Shown: positions 9,334-18,357, counted from the first letter of the stretch. The stretch: 64,000 nt of DNA from Mucilaginibacter pallidiroseus (GCF_007846085.1 NZ_VOEJ01000003.1:310001-374000); one strand, 5' to 3'. Numbers and translations: made by a program. Notes: generated by a model not told the origin, from the sequence alone.

Positions 9334-10977
9334 ATGTCAAATCAAAAATTGGCCTTTTTAAGTAAATTTTACCTGCTAATTTTAGTTATAATTTCGCTAT
9401 GGGGATGTGCTGCAATGCAACGCCCTACCGGAGGGCCGAGAGATTTGACCCCACCCAAAGTTGTCAAGGCAACGCCTGAAAATATGACACGTAATTTTAC
9501 GGCAAAGCAAATACAAATTGAATTTGATGAGTTTTATAAATTAACAAATCAATACCAGGAAATCAGCATCAGCCCGGCACAAGAAAAACTGCCGGAGTAC
9601 GATGTAAGCAAAAAGCTGCTTACTATTAAGTTTAAAGATTCGCTGCAAAAGAACACTACTTATGTGATCAACTTTGGTAAGGCCATTGCGGACGTGAACG
9701 AAAATAACGTTCTAAAAAATTTTACATACGTTTTCTCTACCGGCCCGCATATCGACTCATTAAGTATAACCGGGCAAGTATTCAACACAAGCACGCAGGA
9801 ACGTGAAAAGGAAGCAACAGTGTTCCTGTTCCCTATCAGCCAAGATAGCCTGATGTTTGGAAAGAAGAAGCCAACTATCTTTACATCTACCGATTCGGCT
9901 GGTAATTTTTCCCTTAACAACCTTCGCGAAGATACCTATGCCATATACGCTTTAAAGGAACAGGCTGCCAATAAAATCTATGATAATGATGCTGAGCTGA
10001 TAGCATTTTTGAAAAAGCCTATAAAAGTAGATAAGGATACCTCGGGCATTAAACTTAATCTTTTTAAGCAAACACCTGAGAAATTCAGGATCGTCGAAAA
10101 AAGGTTTAATCAGGATGGTAAGCTATCATTTCTGTTTAACAGGCCGTTAAACAAGCCCGCAATCAAATTACTTTCGCCCACTGCATTGGATGGGCAAAAG
10201 ATCGTAGAATTCACTAAAACCAGGGATTCGGCTTTTGTATATATGCGCAATATGGACTTTGATTCGTTAAGTGTACAGATATTGGAAAATGGCAAAGCGT
10301 TGGACACCGTACCTATGCTTAAGCAACGTAAAGAACGCTTTGATAGAGCAACTACATTTACCTTTAATATTAATAAAAACGGTATGTTTAAGCCAAACAC
10401 CGACCTGATAATAAAGGGTAACCTACCTATTGAAAGCTTCGATAAATCTTATTTTACGCTAACTGAAGACTCGGTGGCCGAAAATAATTTTACCCTTCAA
10501 AAGGATACAGCCAACCTACGCTCTATTGTTATGAAATATCGCTTCAGGCCGGGCAGTAAGTATGAATTGACCTTTAATGAAGGCGCTGTCACTAATATAT
10601 ACGGCGATAAAAACAAAAAATCGGCAATTAAATTTCAGGGTGACAAAATTGAAAATTACAGTGTGTTAACGCTACAGGTTAAAGTGCCCGAAGCGGGTAA
10701 AAGCTATGTAGTGGAAATGCTCGACGATCAAAAGAATCTATTAAATACTAATGTAATAACTGCGGATAGTAAGCTGATTTATCGTAACATACTTACAGGT
10801 AAATACTTCTTCCGGGTTATTTATGATAACAACGGGAATGGGGTTTGGGACAGCGGTAATGTGCGCAGAAAAACCTACCCTGAAAATATCTGGTTAAGTG
10901 ATAAGGAAGTAACCCTGCGCCCCAACTGGGATGCAGAAGAAACGCTTGTTGTACCTAAAGAAGTTATTGTTCCATAA
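9334..10977 (+). CDS. Ig-like domain lipoprotein
   Basis: 547 residues. A long N-terminal signal (residues 12-24 hydrophobic) ends in a lipobox WGC with the Cys near residue 25, so the mature protein is probably an outer-membrane lipoprotein. The first domain (about residues 35-140: PRDLTPPKVVKATPEN, YVINFGKAIADVNEN) is the bacterial Ig-like type found in SbsA-like proteins, followed by a carboxypeptidase-regulatory-like beta domain and further beta strands. Common and chromosomal in Bacteroidetes; function unknown. It ends 14 bases inside the converging gene on the other strand. Confidence 0.82.
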   Translation: MSNQKLAFLSKFYLLILVIISLWGCAAMQRPTGGPRDLTPPKVVKATPENMTRNFTAKQIQIEFDEFYKLTNQYQEISISPAQEKLPEYDVSKKLLTIKFKDSLQKNTTYVINFGKAIADVNENNVLKNFTYVFSTGPHIDSLSITGQVFNTSTQEREKEATVFLFPISQDSLMFGKKKPTIFTSTDSAGNFSLNNLREDTYAIYALKEQAANKIYDNDAELIAFLKKPIKVDKDTSGIKLNLFKQTPEKFRIVEKRFNQDGKLSFLFNRPLNKPAIKLLSPTALDGQKIVEFTKTRDSAFVYMRNMDFDSLSVQILENGKALDTVPMLKQRKERFDRATTFTFNINKNGMFKPNTDLIIKGNLPIESFDKSYFTLTEDSVAENNFTLQKDTANLRSIVMKYRFRPGSKYELTFNEGAVTNIYGDKNKKSAIKFQGDKIENYSVLTLQVKVPEAGKSYVVEMLDDQKNLLNTNVITADSKLIYRNILTGKYFFRVIYDNNGNGVWDSGNVRRKTYPENIWLSDKEVTLRPNWDAEETLVVPKEVIVP

Positions 10978-11479
10978 ACCAACCGGAATACATTATATAG
11001 TTCTGCGGAAGTTTGTCCAATAAAGCCTTTTGCTCATCGGTAAGAGGCTTTATCTTTTTAGCCGGGCTACCGGCATATAAATAACCAGATTCGCATACCG
11101 AGCGTTCTAACACTACCGAGCCAGCTCCTATTATCACATAAGGCTCAATTACGGCATCATCCATTACTATTGCACCCATCCCAACTAAAACGTTGTTATG
11201 CAGTGTACAGCCATGTACAATAGCATTGTGACCTATAGACACATTGCTGCCGATATTTGTGGGTGATTTTAAGTAGGTTGCATGTATACATGCATTGTCT
11301 TGAATATTGGTATTATTCCCTATTTTAATATAATGCACATCGCCACGTATAACGGCATTAAACCACACCGAACAGTGATTACCCATTTGCACATCGCCCA
11401 CAATAGTTGCATTCGGCGCTATAAAACAATCCTCACCCCAGGCAGGGGATTTATCTTTAACAGGTAATATAACAGGCAT
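10964..11479 (-). CDS. Gamma-class carbonic anhydrase family protein (left-handed beta helix)
   Basis: 171 residues of hexapeptide repeats ([IV]-G-x4), for example ATIVGDVQMGNHCSVWFNAV and SIGHNAIVHGC. The metal-ligand histidines expected for gamma-carbonic anhydrases (in IHATYL, IGHNAIVHG) are visible. YrdA/PaaY-like members are trimeric and zinc-bound; some have carbonic anhydrase activity and others not, so the reaction is not certain. Tail-to-tail overlap of 14 bases with the Ig-like lipoprotein gene. Confidence 0.88.
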   Translation of the reverse strand: MPVILPVKDKSPAWGEDCFIAPNATIVGDVQMGNHCSVWFNAVIRGDVHYIKIGNNTNIQDNACIHATYLKSPTNIGSNVSIGHNAIVHGCTLHNNVLVGMGAIVMDDAVIEPYVIIGAGSVVLERSVCESGYLYAGSPAKKIKPLTDEQKALLDKLPQNYIMYSGWFMEQ

Positions 11480-11520
11480 AATTAATTGGTTTAGCTGTAA
11501 AATTTAATGTGAAAAATATC

Positions 11521-11528
11521 TATGTTTG
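11521..11528 (+). promoter_or_regulatory. Candidate -7 box of the tRNA-Gly promoter
   Basis: TATGTTTG matches TAnnTTTG and ends 12 bases before the tRNA 5' end, the same spacing as in front of tRNA-Asp. No clear -33 TTTG is seen. Confidence 0.5.
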
Positions 11529-11539
11529 AAACAGTATAA

Positions 11540-11612
11540 GCGAAAATAGCTCAGTCGGTAGAGCGTCAGTTTCCCAAACTGAAGGCCGCGGGTTCGAATC
11601 CCGTTTTTCGCT
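11540..11612 (+). tRNA. tRNA-Gly (anticodon CCC)
   Basis: 73 bases folding into a cloverleaf. The acceptor stem GCGAAAA pairs with TTTTCGC, the D-arm contains TAGCTCAGTCGGTAGAGC, the anticodon stem-loop is TCAGT-TTCCCAA-ACTGA with anticodon CCC, and the T-arm is GCGGG-TTCGAAT-CCCGT. The discriminator base is T, as expected for glycine tRNAs. The CCA end is not encoded. Confidence 0.95.
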
Positions 11613-11683
11613 CAACCCCTCCCAACCCTCCAGTTGGGAAGCAATATGCAAGTCTCGCCTTCCAGGGAGATTGAGAGGGGCTC
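11613..11683. repeat. Degenerate C-rich/G-rich palindromic element between tRNA-Gly and nadB
   Basis: CCCCTCCCAACCCTCCAGTTGGG on the left is roughly mirrored by TTCCAGGGAGATTGAGAGGGG on the right. It is a worn member of the element family also seen at about 45580-45710 and 53510-53643. It fills the gap between the tRNA and the nadB stop codon and may act as a terminator for both. Confidence 0.6.
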
Positions 11684-11684
11684 T

Positions 11685-13277
11685 TTATAACACCGTATCC
11701 TCTAACATATTTGCATGTTCAGGATAATCGGTAGTAAAATGTAACCCTCTACTTTCATGCCTGGCCATTGCAGATTTTACTACCAGGTAACTTACCTGTA
11801 TTAAGTTACGCAATTCGCACAACTTAACTGATAGCTTAGTTTGCTTATAAAATTCTTCAGTTTCTTCATACAATAAACGTAAACGGCGCATAGCCCTTTC
11901 CAAACGGAAATCAGACCGAACAATACCTACATAGTCATTCATAAGCTTTTGCATCTCGCGGATGTTATGCGTAACCAAAATATCCTCATTAAGCAGCTTT
12001 ACCCCGTGTTCGTTCCAGTCGGGAATGTTATCAGGTATCACATAGCTATTAAAATCAACAATCGCATCAGTATAAATACGGTGTGCAAATACCAGTGCCT
12101 CAAGTAAGGAATTGGACGCCAAACGATTGGCACCGTGCAAACCCGTAGATGAGCACTCGCCACAAGCGTACAACCGTTGTATGGATGAGCGGCCGCTATG
12201 ATCTACCAATACACCACCGCACATGTAATGGCAGGCTGGTGCAACAGGTATCATATCTCGCGTCATATCAATACCTATTTCCAAACACTTTGCATAGATG
12301 TTAGGAAAGTGTTCTAAAATGTCTTTCTTCTTTTTATGGGTGATATCAAGATATACAAAGTCTTCACCCGATTTTTTTATCTCAGAGTCAATTGCCCTTG
12401 CCACAATATCACGAGGCGCTAAAGATTTACGCTCATCATACTCCTGCATAAATTCTTCTCCATTTGTACGGCGCAGTACCCCGCCTAAGCCACGAACAGC
12501 TTCAGAAATTAAAAACGATGGATATTCACCGGGATTATATAACGCTGTGGGGTGAAACTGAATAAACTCCATGTTTCTAACTTTACCTTTAGCACGATAA
12601 ACCATGGCTACGCCGTCACCGGTTGCAATAGTTGGGTTAGTAGTTACCGAATAGATATGCCCCGCTCCTCCCGAAGCCATTACCGTTACTTTAGATAATA
12701 TCTTCTCGACCGTATTGGTTTCGGTATTAAAAGCGTAAATGCCAAAACATTTAATATCCGGTGTAGATTTTTTAACCACTTCACCTAAGTGGTGCTGCGT
12801 GATCAAATCAACGGCAAAGTAATGTGTTAATATCTCAATGTTGGGCTCGCGGTGTATCTCTTCTAACAAGGCGCGTTCAATTTCGAAACCGGTGATATCC
12901 TTATAATGTAATACCCGAAATTCGGAGTGGCCGCCCTCTTTTGCAAGGTCATAAATACCTTCGTTGGTCTTGTCGAAATTGGTTCCGTAATCAATAATCT
13001 CACGGATCCTGTCCGGCCCTTCCTTAACAACAGCTTCTACAACTTCTTTGTCGCAAAGGCCGTCGCCGGCAATTAGCGTGTCATTTATATGCTTTTCAAA
13101 CGAATCTTCTTTTTTATCCACAACCACTGCCACACCACCCTGGGCATACTTAGTGTTGCTTTCATCTTCATTTGCCTTTGTAACTATCAGAACCTTACCA
13201 TGCTTGGCGGCCTTTAGTGCAAAACTTAATCCTGCTATGCCCGAACCAACTACTAAGAAATCAACATTTCTGCTCAT
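11685..13277 (-). CDS. nadB: L-aspartate oxidase
   Basis: 530 residues. The FAD motif GSGIAGLSFALKAA starts at residue 11. The active-site region EGGHSEFRVLHYKD, the block MEFIQFHPTAL and the signature CGECSSTGLHGANRLASNSLLEALVF are all present. The enzyme oxidises L-aspartate to iminoaspartate, the first step of de novo NAD synthesis, feeding quinolinate synthase encoded divergently next door. Full length. nadC is not in the window. Confidence 0.97.
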   Translation of the reverse strand: MSRNVDFLVVGSGIAGLSFALKAAKHGKVLIVTKANEDESNTKYAQGGVAVVVDKKEDSFEKHINDTLIAGDGLCDKEVVEAVVKEGPDRIREIIDYGTNFDKTNEGIYDLAKEGGHSEFRVLHYKDITGFEIERALLEEIHREPNIEILTHYFAVDLITQHHLGEVVKKSTPDIKCFGIYAFNTETNTVEKILSKVTVMASGGAGHIYSVTTNPTIATGDGVAMVYRAKGKVRNMEFIQFHPTALYNPGEYPSFLISEAVRGLGGVLRRTNGEEFMQEYDERKSLAPRDIVARAIDSEIKKSGEDFVYLDITHKKKKDILEHFPNIYAKCLEIGIDMTRDMIPVAPACHYMCGGVLVDHSGRSSIQRLYACGECSSTGLHGANRLASNSLLEALVFAHRIYTDAIVDFNSYVIPDNIPDWNEHGVKLLNEDILVTHNIREMQKLMNDYVGIVRSDFRLERAMRRLRLLYEETEEFYKQTKLSVKLCELRNLIQVSYLVVKSAMARHESRGLHFTTDYPEHANMLEDTVL

Positions 13278-13420
13278 GTATTGTATATGTATTGTGTAAA
13301 ATTAGGCTTTCTGTTAATAAGCGGTATAAAACATGTTAAATTTGTGTCGGGAAAAAAGCATAAAAAATTAGATATGTTGATAACCCCCGATTTTGAGTTT
13401 CTGTGTGGATTTTATGAGCA

Positions 13421-13441
13421 ACTTTTAAGACGTTTTAAAAA
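13421..13441 (+). repeat. Direct repeat copy 1, candidate nad operator
   Basis: ACTTTTAAGACGTTTTAAAA plus one A. It matches copy 2 at 20 of 21 positions, 159 bases away, and has a partial dyad (TTTTAA...TTAAAA). Confidence 0.55.
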
Positions 13442-13579
13442 CGAATTGAACATTTATAAACATCAACATTTATCAACAAATAAGTTTTGAAACTAAAAGT
13501 TGTTTGTCACATCGATCTTAAAATCAAATAAATAAACAAAACAAAAGCACGCAAAAGTGTTAGTAACATTGGATAACTA

Positions 13580-13600
13580 ACTTTTAAGCCGTTTTAAAAA
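13580..13600 (+). repeat. Direct repeat copy 2, candidate nad operator
   Basis: ACTTTTAAGCCGTTTTAAAA plus one A, differing from copy 1 only at the tenth base. It lies 85 bases before the nadA ATG. Confidence 0.55.
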
Positions 13601-13684
13601 ACATTTTTTTAACATAATTAACACCTTAATAACAATAGGTTTCTTTTTATATATAAAAGAAGTTATTATTAATTGATTTGTGGA

Positions 13685-14677
13685 ATGGATATCTTCGAAG
13701 AAATAAATGTGAAGGGTTTTCATGACGAGGAGATAGATGCCTCGCTTGATCTTTTTGCCGAAATTGAAAAATTAAAAAAAGAAAAAAATGCGGTTATACT
13801 GGCCCATTATTATCAGGAAGGAGATATACAGGATATTGCCGATTATATTGGCGACAGTTTGGGCCTTTCGCAACAAGCTGCCAAAACTGATGCCGACATT
13901 ATTGTTTTTGCCGGCGTACACTTTATGGCTGAAACAGCCAAAATATTATCGCCAAACAAAAAGGTTTTACTGCCTGATGTAAAAGCAGGCTGCTCACTGG
14001 CCGACAGCTGCCCGCCACACTTATTTAAAAAATTTAAGGAGAAGTATCCCGACCATTTGGTGATAACCTATGTAAACTGCACCGCCGAACTGAAGGCGTT
14101 AAGCGACATAGTTTGTACATCAAGCAATGCGGTACAAATTGTTGAAAGTTTGCCGAAAGACCAGAAGATAATTTTTGGTCCTGACAGAAATTTAGGTGCC
14201 TGGGTAGCTAAAAAAACAGGCCGAGATTTAGTGTTGTGGAACGGGGCATGCATGGTGCATGAAATCTTCAGCCGCGAAAAAATAACTAAACTTAAAGAGC
14301 GCTACCCCGATGCAAAAATACTGGCACATCCTGAATGTGAGGAAGTTATATTAGAAACGGCAGATTTTATAGGATCTACCACAGGCATTTTAAAATATGC
14401 TACAAATAGCCCTGCCAAAGAATTTATAGTAGCAACCGAATCTGGTATTATGCACCAGATGATAAAGGATAATCCGGATAAGACTTTTATCCCCGCTCCG
14501 CCTAATAATAACTGTGCATGTAATGATTGCCCGCACATGAAGCGAAATACTTTAGAGAAGCTTTATTTATGCCTTAAAAACGAAATGCCGGAAGTTACTG
14601 TACCGGCTCATATAATAGCGGATGCTGTAAAACCGATTGAAAGAATGCTGGAAATATCTGCCAACCTTGGGTTGTAA
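13685..14677 (+). CDS. nadA: Quinolinate synthase
   Basis: 330 residues from the ATG at 13685; an upstream in-frame TTG at 13673 would add only four residues. The protein condenses iminoaspartate with dihydroxyacetone phosphate to quinolinate and needs a [4Fe-4S] cluster. The three expected cluster cysteines are visible in [17 protein letters not shown] and [20 protein letters not shown] near the start is the family signature. Divergent from nadB; followed by a strong terminator. Confidence 0.96.
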   Translation: MDIFEEINVKGFHDEEIDASLDLFAEIEKLKKEKNAVILAHYYQEGDIQDIADYIGDSLGLSQQAAKTDADIIVFAGVHFMAETAKILSPNKKVLLPDVKAGCSLADSCPPHLFKKFKEKYPDHLVITYVNCTAELKALSDIVCTSSNAVQIVESLPKDQKIIFGPDRNLGAWVAKKTGRDLVLWNGACMVHEIFSREKITKLKERYPDAKILAHPECEEVILETADFIGSTTGILKYATNSPAKEFIVATESGIMHQMIKDNPDKTFIPAPPNNNCACNDCPHMKRNTLEKLYLCLKNEMPEVTVPAHIIADAVKPIERMLEISANLGL

Positions 14678-14691
14678 ACAAAGCGCTGTTA

Positions 14692-14728
14692 AAAAAAATC
14701 CCCATGCAATTAAGCATGGGGATTTTTT
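14692..14728. terminator. Bidirectional intrinsic terminator between nadA and the endonuclease gene
   Basis: A ten-base perfect stem ATCCCCATGC/GCATGGGGAT (14698-14707, 14714-14723) with loop AATTAA, flanked by an A run on the left and a T run on the right. It can stop transcription from both converging genes. Confidence 0.9.
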
Positions 14729-14749
14729 GTTTGGACTGACGTATTTGAG

Positions 14750-16189
14750 TTACAAGTTGTCAACCTTATTTTCTACAGCATCCTGTATGGCCTGTGGTAA
14801 AGCTGATAGCAGGTTGTAGCCTGTAGCTTTTTCAATATCACGTACGGTTACGCGGTATTGTTTCCAGTCGGTATTGATCGTATTAATATTAGGCGTGTTG
14901 ACTGCAATAACCCTGGTGCCCGCAGTAACACGTGCAGCATCATTATTTCCGTTAGGGATGATTACCGCAATTTTCCAGACGTTACTTGGTACCGTGATCT
15001 GGTTATTGTTAATTTTTGATGCTACACCGTTTGAACCAGTACCGCCTATGCCATAGCTTCCCATTATCACATAAACCTCGTTACCCGATGCAACTTGTGT
15101 ACGTAGGTAGCCTTCAAGATTATTCCATGTTTGTTGGTTATTTTGTGGTGCCTGTGGTATCATATTGGTCATCAGGAAAGTAGCAGAGTTAGCATTGACA
15201 GAACTTGTTCTATCGGCTGAAGGGCAATTATGACCACGATCAAAACCAGACCCTGAATAGCTGTTACTTTCCACCTGGTAAAAACCATTAGGTAAACCAA
15301 TAAATCCGGCAAAGTTATCCTGCCTTGTAGCAGTGCCGTTAATAGTATTTGCATCAATATGCCAGCTTACCCAGTTTGGTGTACCTCTTGTGCTGCTGTA
15401 TGATTCTACATAATAGCTTTGATCCATCAGGTAATTATCAACCATAACCAAAGCGGGCTGGGCACCCGAAGGGTTACCAAATAATAGGTTACTGTTATCA
15501 CCCGTAACAGGTTGTGCATCTGCACCGGCTGTTACCCCACGATCCGGTGCCGGGGTGCCGGTATTACCACCGCCTGTATCTCCATCATTACCAGTGTCTG
15601 GAGCACCGATAACTATGCCTGCGTCACCTTTGCCTTTAAATGTTATATCATCCAGGTTAACGCGTGTCGTGCCTGTTTTTTGAATACGGAATCGCACCTT
15701 TTTGGTAGTGGTAACTTTAAATGAATCTGCAACTAAAGTTGTGCTGGTTTCTGTTATATCGCTGCCTAACTGCGTAAAGGTTGCGCCGCCATCTTCAGAT
15801 ATCATTAGTTGCCATGTAGAATTGGCATCGTTGCCATATTTTGCGTGCTTAATGCTAATTTGTTCAAGTCCTGCTATATCGAAGTTCATGGTGATGCTAC
15901 CTGTACGTAGCCTTACCGCTTTAGTTCCATTTTTTGCGTCGGCGGCAAGGTTGCCAATTACCGCGTCGTTAAAATTCCACATACCGGTTAACAATTGCAC
16001 ATCTGCCGCAGCGTATGCACCTTTCGTACCACTTTCAAAAGTTTCGGTTATGGTGTAGGGTTGTGGTATAGGGGTGACTGTACCTGTACCGTTGCCCGCT
16101 CCCGGGTCCATTACGGGTACTGTGTCTTTTCTACAGCTTGCAATAGCCAGGATAAAGGCCGATAGGATAAGTAATTTTCTGAATTTCAT
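14750..16189 (-). CDS. Secreted DNA/RNA non-specific endonuclease (NUC1 family), lipoprotein
   Basis: 479 residues. A signal peptide ends in a lipobox (IASC, Cys near residue 19), followed by a Pro/Gly-rich linker. Residues about 45-185 form a beta-rich module (ETFESGTKGAYAAADV) like those attached to secreted nucleases. A Gly/Asp/Thr linker (about 190-220) leads to the C-terminal beta-beta-alpha-metal nuclease. Its catalytic motif is DRGHNCPSADRT (His general base), with the metal-binding Asn in QNNQQTWNNLEGYLR. Likely role is scavenging extracellular nucleic acid. It stands alone. Confidence 0.9.
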   Translation of the reverse strand: MKFRKLLILSAFILAIASCRKDTVPVMDPGAGNGTGTVTPIPQPYTITETFESGTKGAYAAADVQLLTGMWNFNDAVIGNLAADAKNGTKAVRLRTGSITMNFDIAGLEQISIKHAKYGNDANSTWQLMISEDGGATFTQLGSDITETSTTLVADSFKVTTTKKVRFRIQKTGTTRVNLDDITFKGKGDAGIVIGAPDTGNDGDTGGGNTGTPAPDRGVTAGADAQPVTGDNSNLLFGNPSGAQPALVMVDNYLMDQSYYVESYSSTRGTPNWVSWHIDANTINGTATRQDNFAGFIGLPNGFYQVESNSYSGSGFDRGHNCPSADRTSSVNANSATFLMTNMIPQAPQNNQQTWNNLEGYLRTQVASGNEVYVIMGSYGIGGTGSNGVASKINNNQITVPSNVWKIAVIIPNGNNDAARVTAGTRVIAVNTPNINTINTDWKQYRVTVRDIEKATGYNLLSALPQAIQDAVENKVDNL

Positions 16190-16338
16190 GTATTAATATT
16201 TTGTCAGTCAAAATTAATACATCACTATTAACCTGGTGTTAATAATATTTTAGGAGGTAAAAATTGTATTACAACCATCTAAATGCTTACAAACTAAATC
16301 AATAAAATATTGCTAACAGGTTTTTGTATTTTTGTACG

Positions 16339-16409
16339 CTTGGATTACACAGATTGGTATTTTTAAGGGGCATCGGTGTAATCGAAATATGTAATTATTG
16401 TAATCCAAG
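16339..16409 (+). promoter_or_regulatory. Inverted repeat in the thiL 5' leader
   Basis: CTTGGATTACA (16339-16349) is perfectly complementary to TGTAATCCAAG (16399-16409), 49 bases apart, ending 25 bases before the thiL ATG. A -7-like TATTTTTG lies just before the left arm (16327-16334). I do not see the conserved elements of a TPP riboswitch. Confidence 0.5.
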
Positions 16410-16434
16410 TACATCAATATAAGCACATAAAACT

Positions 16435-17478
16435 ATGTTCGAGAACGAAGAAAAAACAAATATAGAATCGTTAGGCGAGTTTGGCCTGATAAGCCATCTT
16501 ACTAAAAATATCAATCTTACTCAAAAAAGTACTATAAAAGGTGTTGGCGATGATGCTGCTGTGCTTGATGCGCAGGGAAAGCAAATGCTGGTATCTACAG
16601 ATATGCTGCTGGAAGGTATTCATTTTGATTTGGCTTATACACCCTTAAAGCATCTTGGTTATAAAGCCATACAGGTAAACCTAAGTGATATTTACGCCAT
16701 GAACGGTATAGCCACGCAGGTAACGGTATCTATTGGTATGTCGAGCAAGTTCCCGCTGGAGGCAATAGAAGAGCTGTATGAAGGTATTTACTTAGCTTGC
16801 GGTAACTATAACGTTGACATAGTTGGCGGCGATACCAGTGCCTCTAAACAAGGCTTGGTTATCAGCGTAACATCAATTGGGTATGCCGATGCAGCTGATG
16901 TAGTTTACCGCAACGGTGCGCAGGAAGGTGATTTGATTTGTGTTTCTGGAGACTTAGGCGGTGCGTATACCGGTTTGCAATTGTTGGAGCGCGAAAAACT
17001 GGTTTATCTGGAAAACCCAAACATACAGCCTGATCTTGAAGGCAAAGATTACATAGTAGAGCGCCAGTTAAAACCCGAAGCCCGTAAAGACATTATTGAC
17101 CTTTTAAAAGAGCTTAATGTTAAGCCTACTGCCATGATTGATGTATCTGACGGACTGGCGTCCGAAGTATTACATATTTGCCAGCAAAGCGATAAAGGTT
17201 GCAGGTTGTATGAAGAGAAGATACCTATCGACCCAATGACTTACGAAACAGCACGTGAATTTGGCCTCGATCCTACCGTGTGTGCACTAAGCGGCGGCGA
17301 AGATTACGAACTTTTGTTTACTGTTAAGCAGGCAGATTATGATAAGATTAAGCATAAGATGGATTTTTCGATCATAGGCTATGTTACCGAACCAAGTGCC
17401 GGTAAAACGCTTATTACAAAATCGGGAAATGTGCACGATTTAAAAGCACAAGGCTGGAATGCCTTTAAAAGCGAATGA
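16435..17478 (+). CDS. thiL: Thiamine-monophosphate kinase
   Basis: 347 residues. It phosphorylates thiamine monophosphate to the active cofactor thiamine diphosphate. Family features: the metal/ATP-binding GVGDDAAVLD near the N-terminus, VSTDMLLEGIHFDL, the central GGDTSASKQGLVISVT, MIDVSDGLASE, and the C-terminal LSGGEDYELLF. Start chosen at the ATG following the inverted-repeat leader. No other thiamin gene is near, which fits thiL acting on thiamin salvaged or made elsewhere. Confidence 0.96.
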   Translation: MFENEEKTNIESLGEFGLISHLTKNINLTQKSTIKGVGDDAAVLDAQGKQMLVSTDMLLEGIHFDLAYTPLKHLGYKAIQVNLSDIYAMNGIATQVTVSIGMSSKFPLEAIEELYEGIYLACGNYNVDIVGGDTSASKQGLVISVTSIGYADAADVVYRNGAQEGDLICVSGDLGGAYTGLQLLEREKLVYLENPNIQPDLEGKDYIVERQLKPEARKDIIDLLKELNVKPTAMIDVSDGLASEVLHICQQSDKGCRLYEEKIPIDPMTYETAREFGLDPTVCALSGGEDYELLFTVKQADYDKIKHKMDFSIIGYVTEPSAGKTLITKSGNVHDLKAQGWNAFKSE

Positions 17479-17479
17479 A

Positions 17480-17503
17480 AAAGGGGGCTTAGCCCCCTTT
17501 TGT
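17480..17503 (+). terminator. Intrinsic terminator after thiL
   Basis: Stem AAGGGGG/CCCCCTT around CTTAG, followed by TTTTGTTTT, immediately after the thiL stop. Confidence 0.85.
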
Positions 17504-17588
17504 TTTAAGTATGATCAAGTCGGGTTTTCATATGTCTAAGTTTGCCGAAGACCTGACTAATCACTAAATGATCCGATGATTTTTGGGA

Positions 17589-18347
17589 TTATTTATAAGT
17601 GATTGTTCGCTCGGTAATTTCATAAGGCTTATGGTCTTTGTAAGTTACGTTGCGTGTCCAGTTACCTTCCTTATCTGTGTTGAAGTACTTTTGCTCAAGC
17701 TCAAAAGCGTATGAGCCGCCGGTTTGCTTGTAGGTATCTACCAAACCATCGTTATTGTATGTGAAAAGTATCTTACTGGCTGCACTGCCATTAGCGTCAT
17801 AACTGTCAATTTCTTCAACAAGGCCTTTGCTGTTTTGCAGGTGCTTTTCTTTGCGCTCTACTGTGCCGGTTTCATTGTAATAATTTACTTCAGATATCAA
17901 ACCATCGTTGTAACTGAACTTAACGGTAGAACTTACCTTACCGGCATCACCTTTATAAGTTATTTCTGAAACAAGTCTATCCTCATACTTAAAAAACTCA
18001 AACGGTTGCTTGCTGCCCGATTCTTTGATGGATACTTTTTGTCCGTCCGCGTTATATTCAAACGTGTAAATTTTGTGCGATACTTCAGCGCTGTCACCAG
18101 CGCCATATATGTAGGTATTGTCAAGGTTGGTTACATTACCATCTTCGTTATAGGTAGCAACTTGTTTTGAAGTCATGTTACCGTTAATTATCTGCCCATT
18201 TTTCTCAACCGGCTGATATTTGCCGATAACCATTTTAGTAACATTACCTTTTATGCTATCTGTTTGTAAATCATTTTTTGGTTTACTGCATGATGATAGG
18301 CCCAATGCCAGGGCTGTTAGCGATAAAAGGGTTTTATATATTTTCAT
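17589..18347 (-). CDS. Lipoprotein with YD/RHS-like beta repeats, unknown function
   Basis: 252 residues from the ATG at 18347; an upstream frame extension to 18404 lacks homologous features. The signal peptide ends LSSCSK, a lipobox with Cys near residue 19. The mature part is built of short repeats with the pattern Y-N-x-D-G-x-(V/I)-x-x-(Y/L) (EYNADGQKVS, SYNDGLISEV, TYNNDGLVDT), resembling degenerate RHS/YD repeats. Probably a surface or periplasmic lipoprotein. It starts ten bases after the rmuC stop, so it may share the rmuC transcript. Confidence 0.75.
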   Translation of the reverse strand: MKIYKTLLSLTALALGLSSCSKPKNDLQTDSIKGNVTKMVIGKYQPVEKNGQIINGNMTSKQVATYNEDGNVTNLDNTYIYGAGDSAEVSHKIYTFEYNADGQKVSIKESGSKQPFEFFKYEDRLVSEITYKGDAGKVSSTVKFSYNDGLISEVNYYNETGTVERKEKHLQNSKGLVEEIDSYDANGSAASKILFTYNNDGLVDTYKQTGGSYAFELEQKYFNTDKEGNWTRNVTYKDHKPYEITERTITYK

Positions 18348-18357
18348 AGGTAGCTTG

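Larger units (their letters stand above)
13278..13684. promoter_or_regulatory. 407-base AT-rich divergent regulatory region, nadB/nadA
   Basis: No convincing gene; a 69-codon frame at 13281-13490 has no start signal or recognisable product. The region holds two near-identical 21-base direct repeats (13421-13441 and 13580-13600, ACTTTTAAGmCGTTTTAAAAA, one mismatch), suited to a shared operator. It also contains two copies of TTATCAACA in opposite orientation (13375-13383 and 13470-13478), one base off the DnaA box, plus long A/T runs. Both divergent promoters must lie here, but no full TTTG/TAnnTTTG pair is evident. Confidence 0.6.

Noticed and set aside
13111..13119. TTATCCACA-like match in the nadB coding region
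   Set aside because: Single match inside a coding sequence (encoding VVDKKED), expected by chance.
13281..13490. 69-codon plus-strand frame in the nadB/nadA gap
   Set aside because: Low-complexity translation, overlaps promoter and repeat sequences; no start signal.
16339..16434. TPP riboswitch before thiL
   Set aside because: No CTGAGA-type core or matching three-way junction seen; kept only as an inverted repeat.
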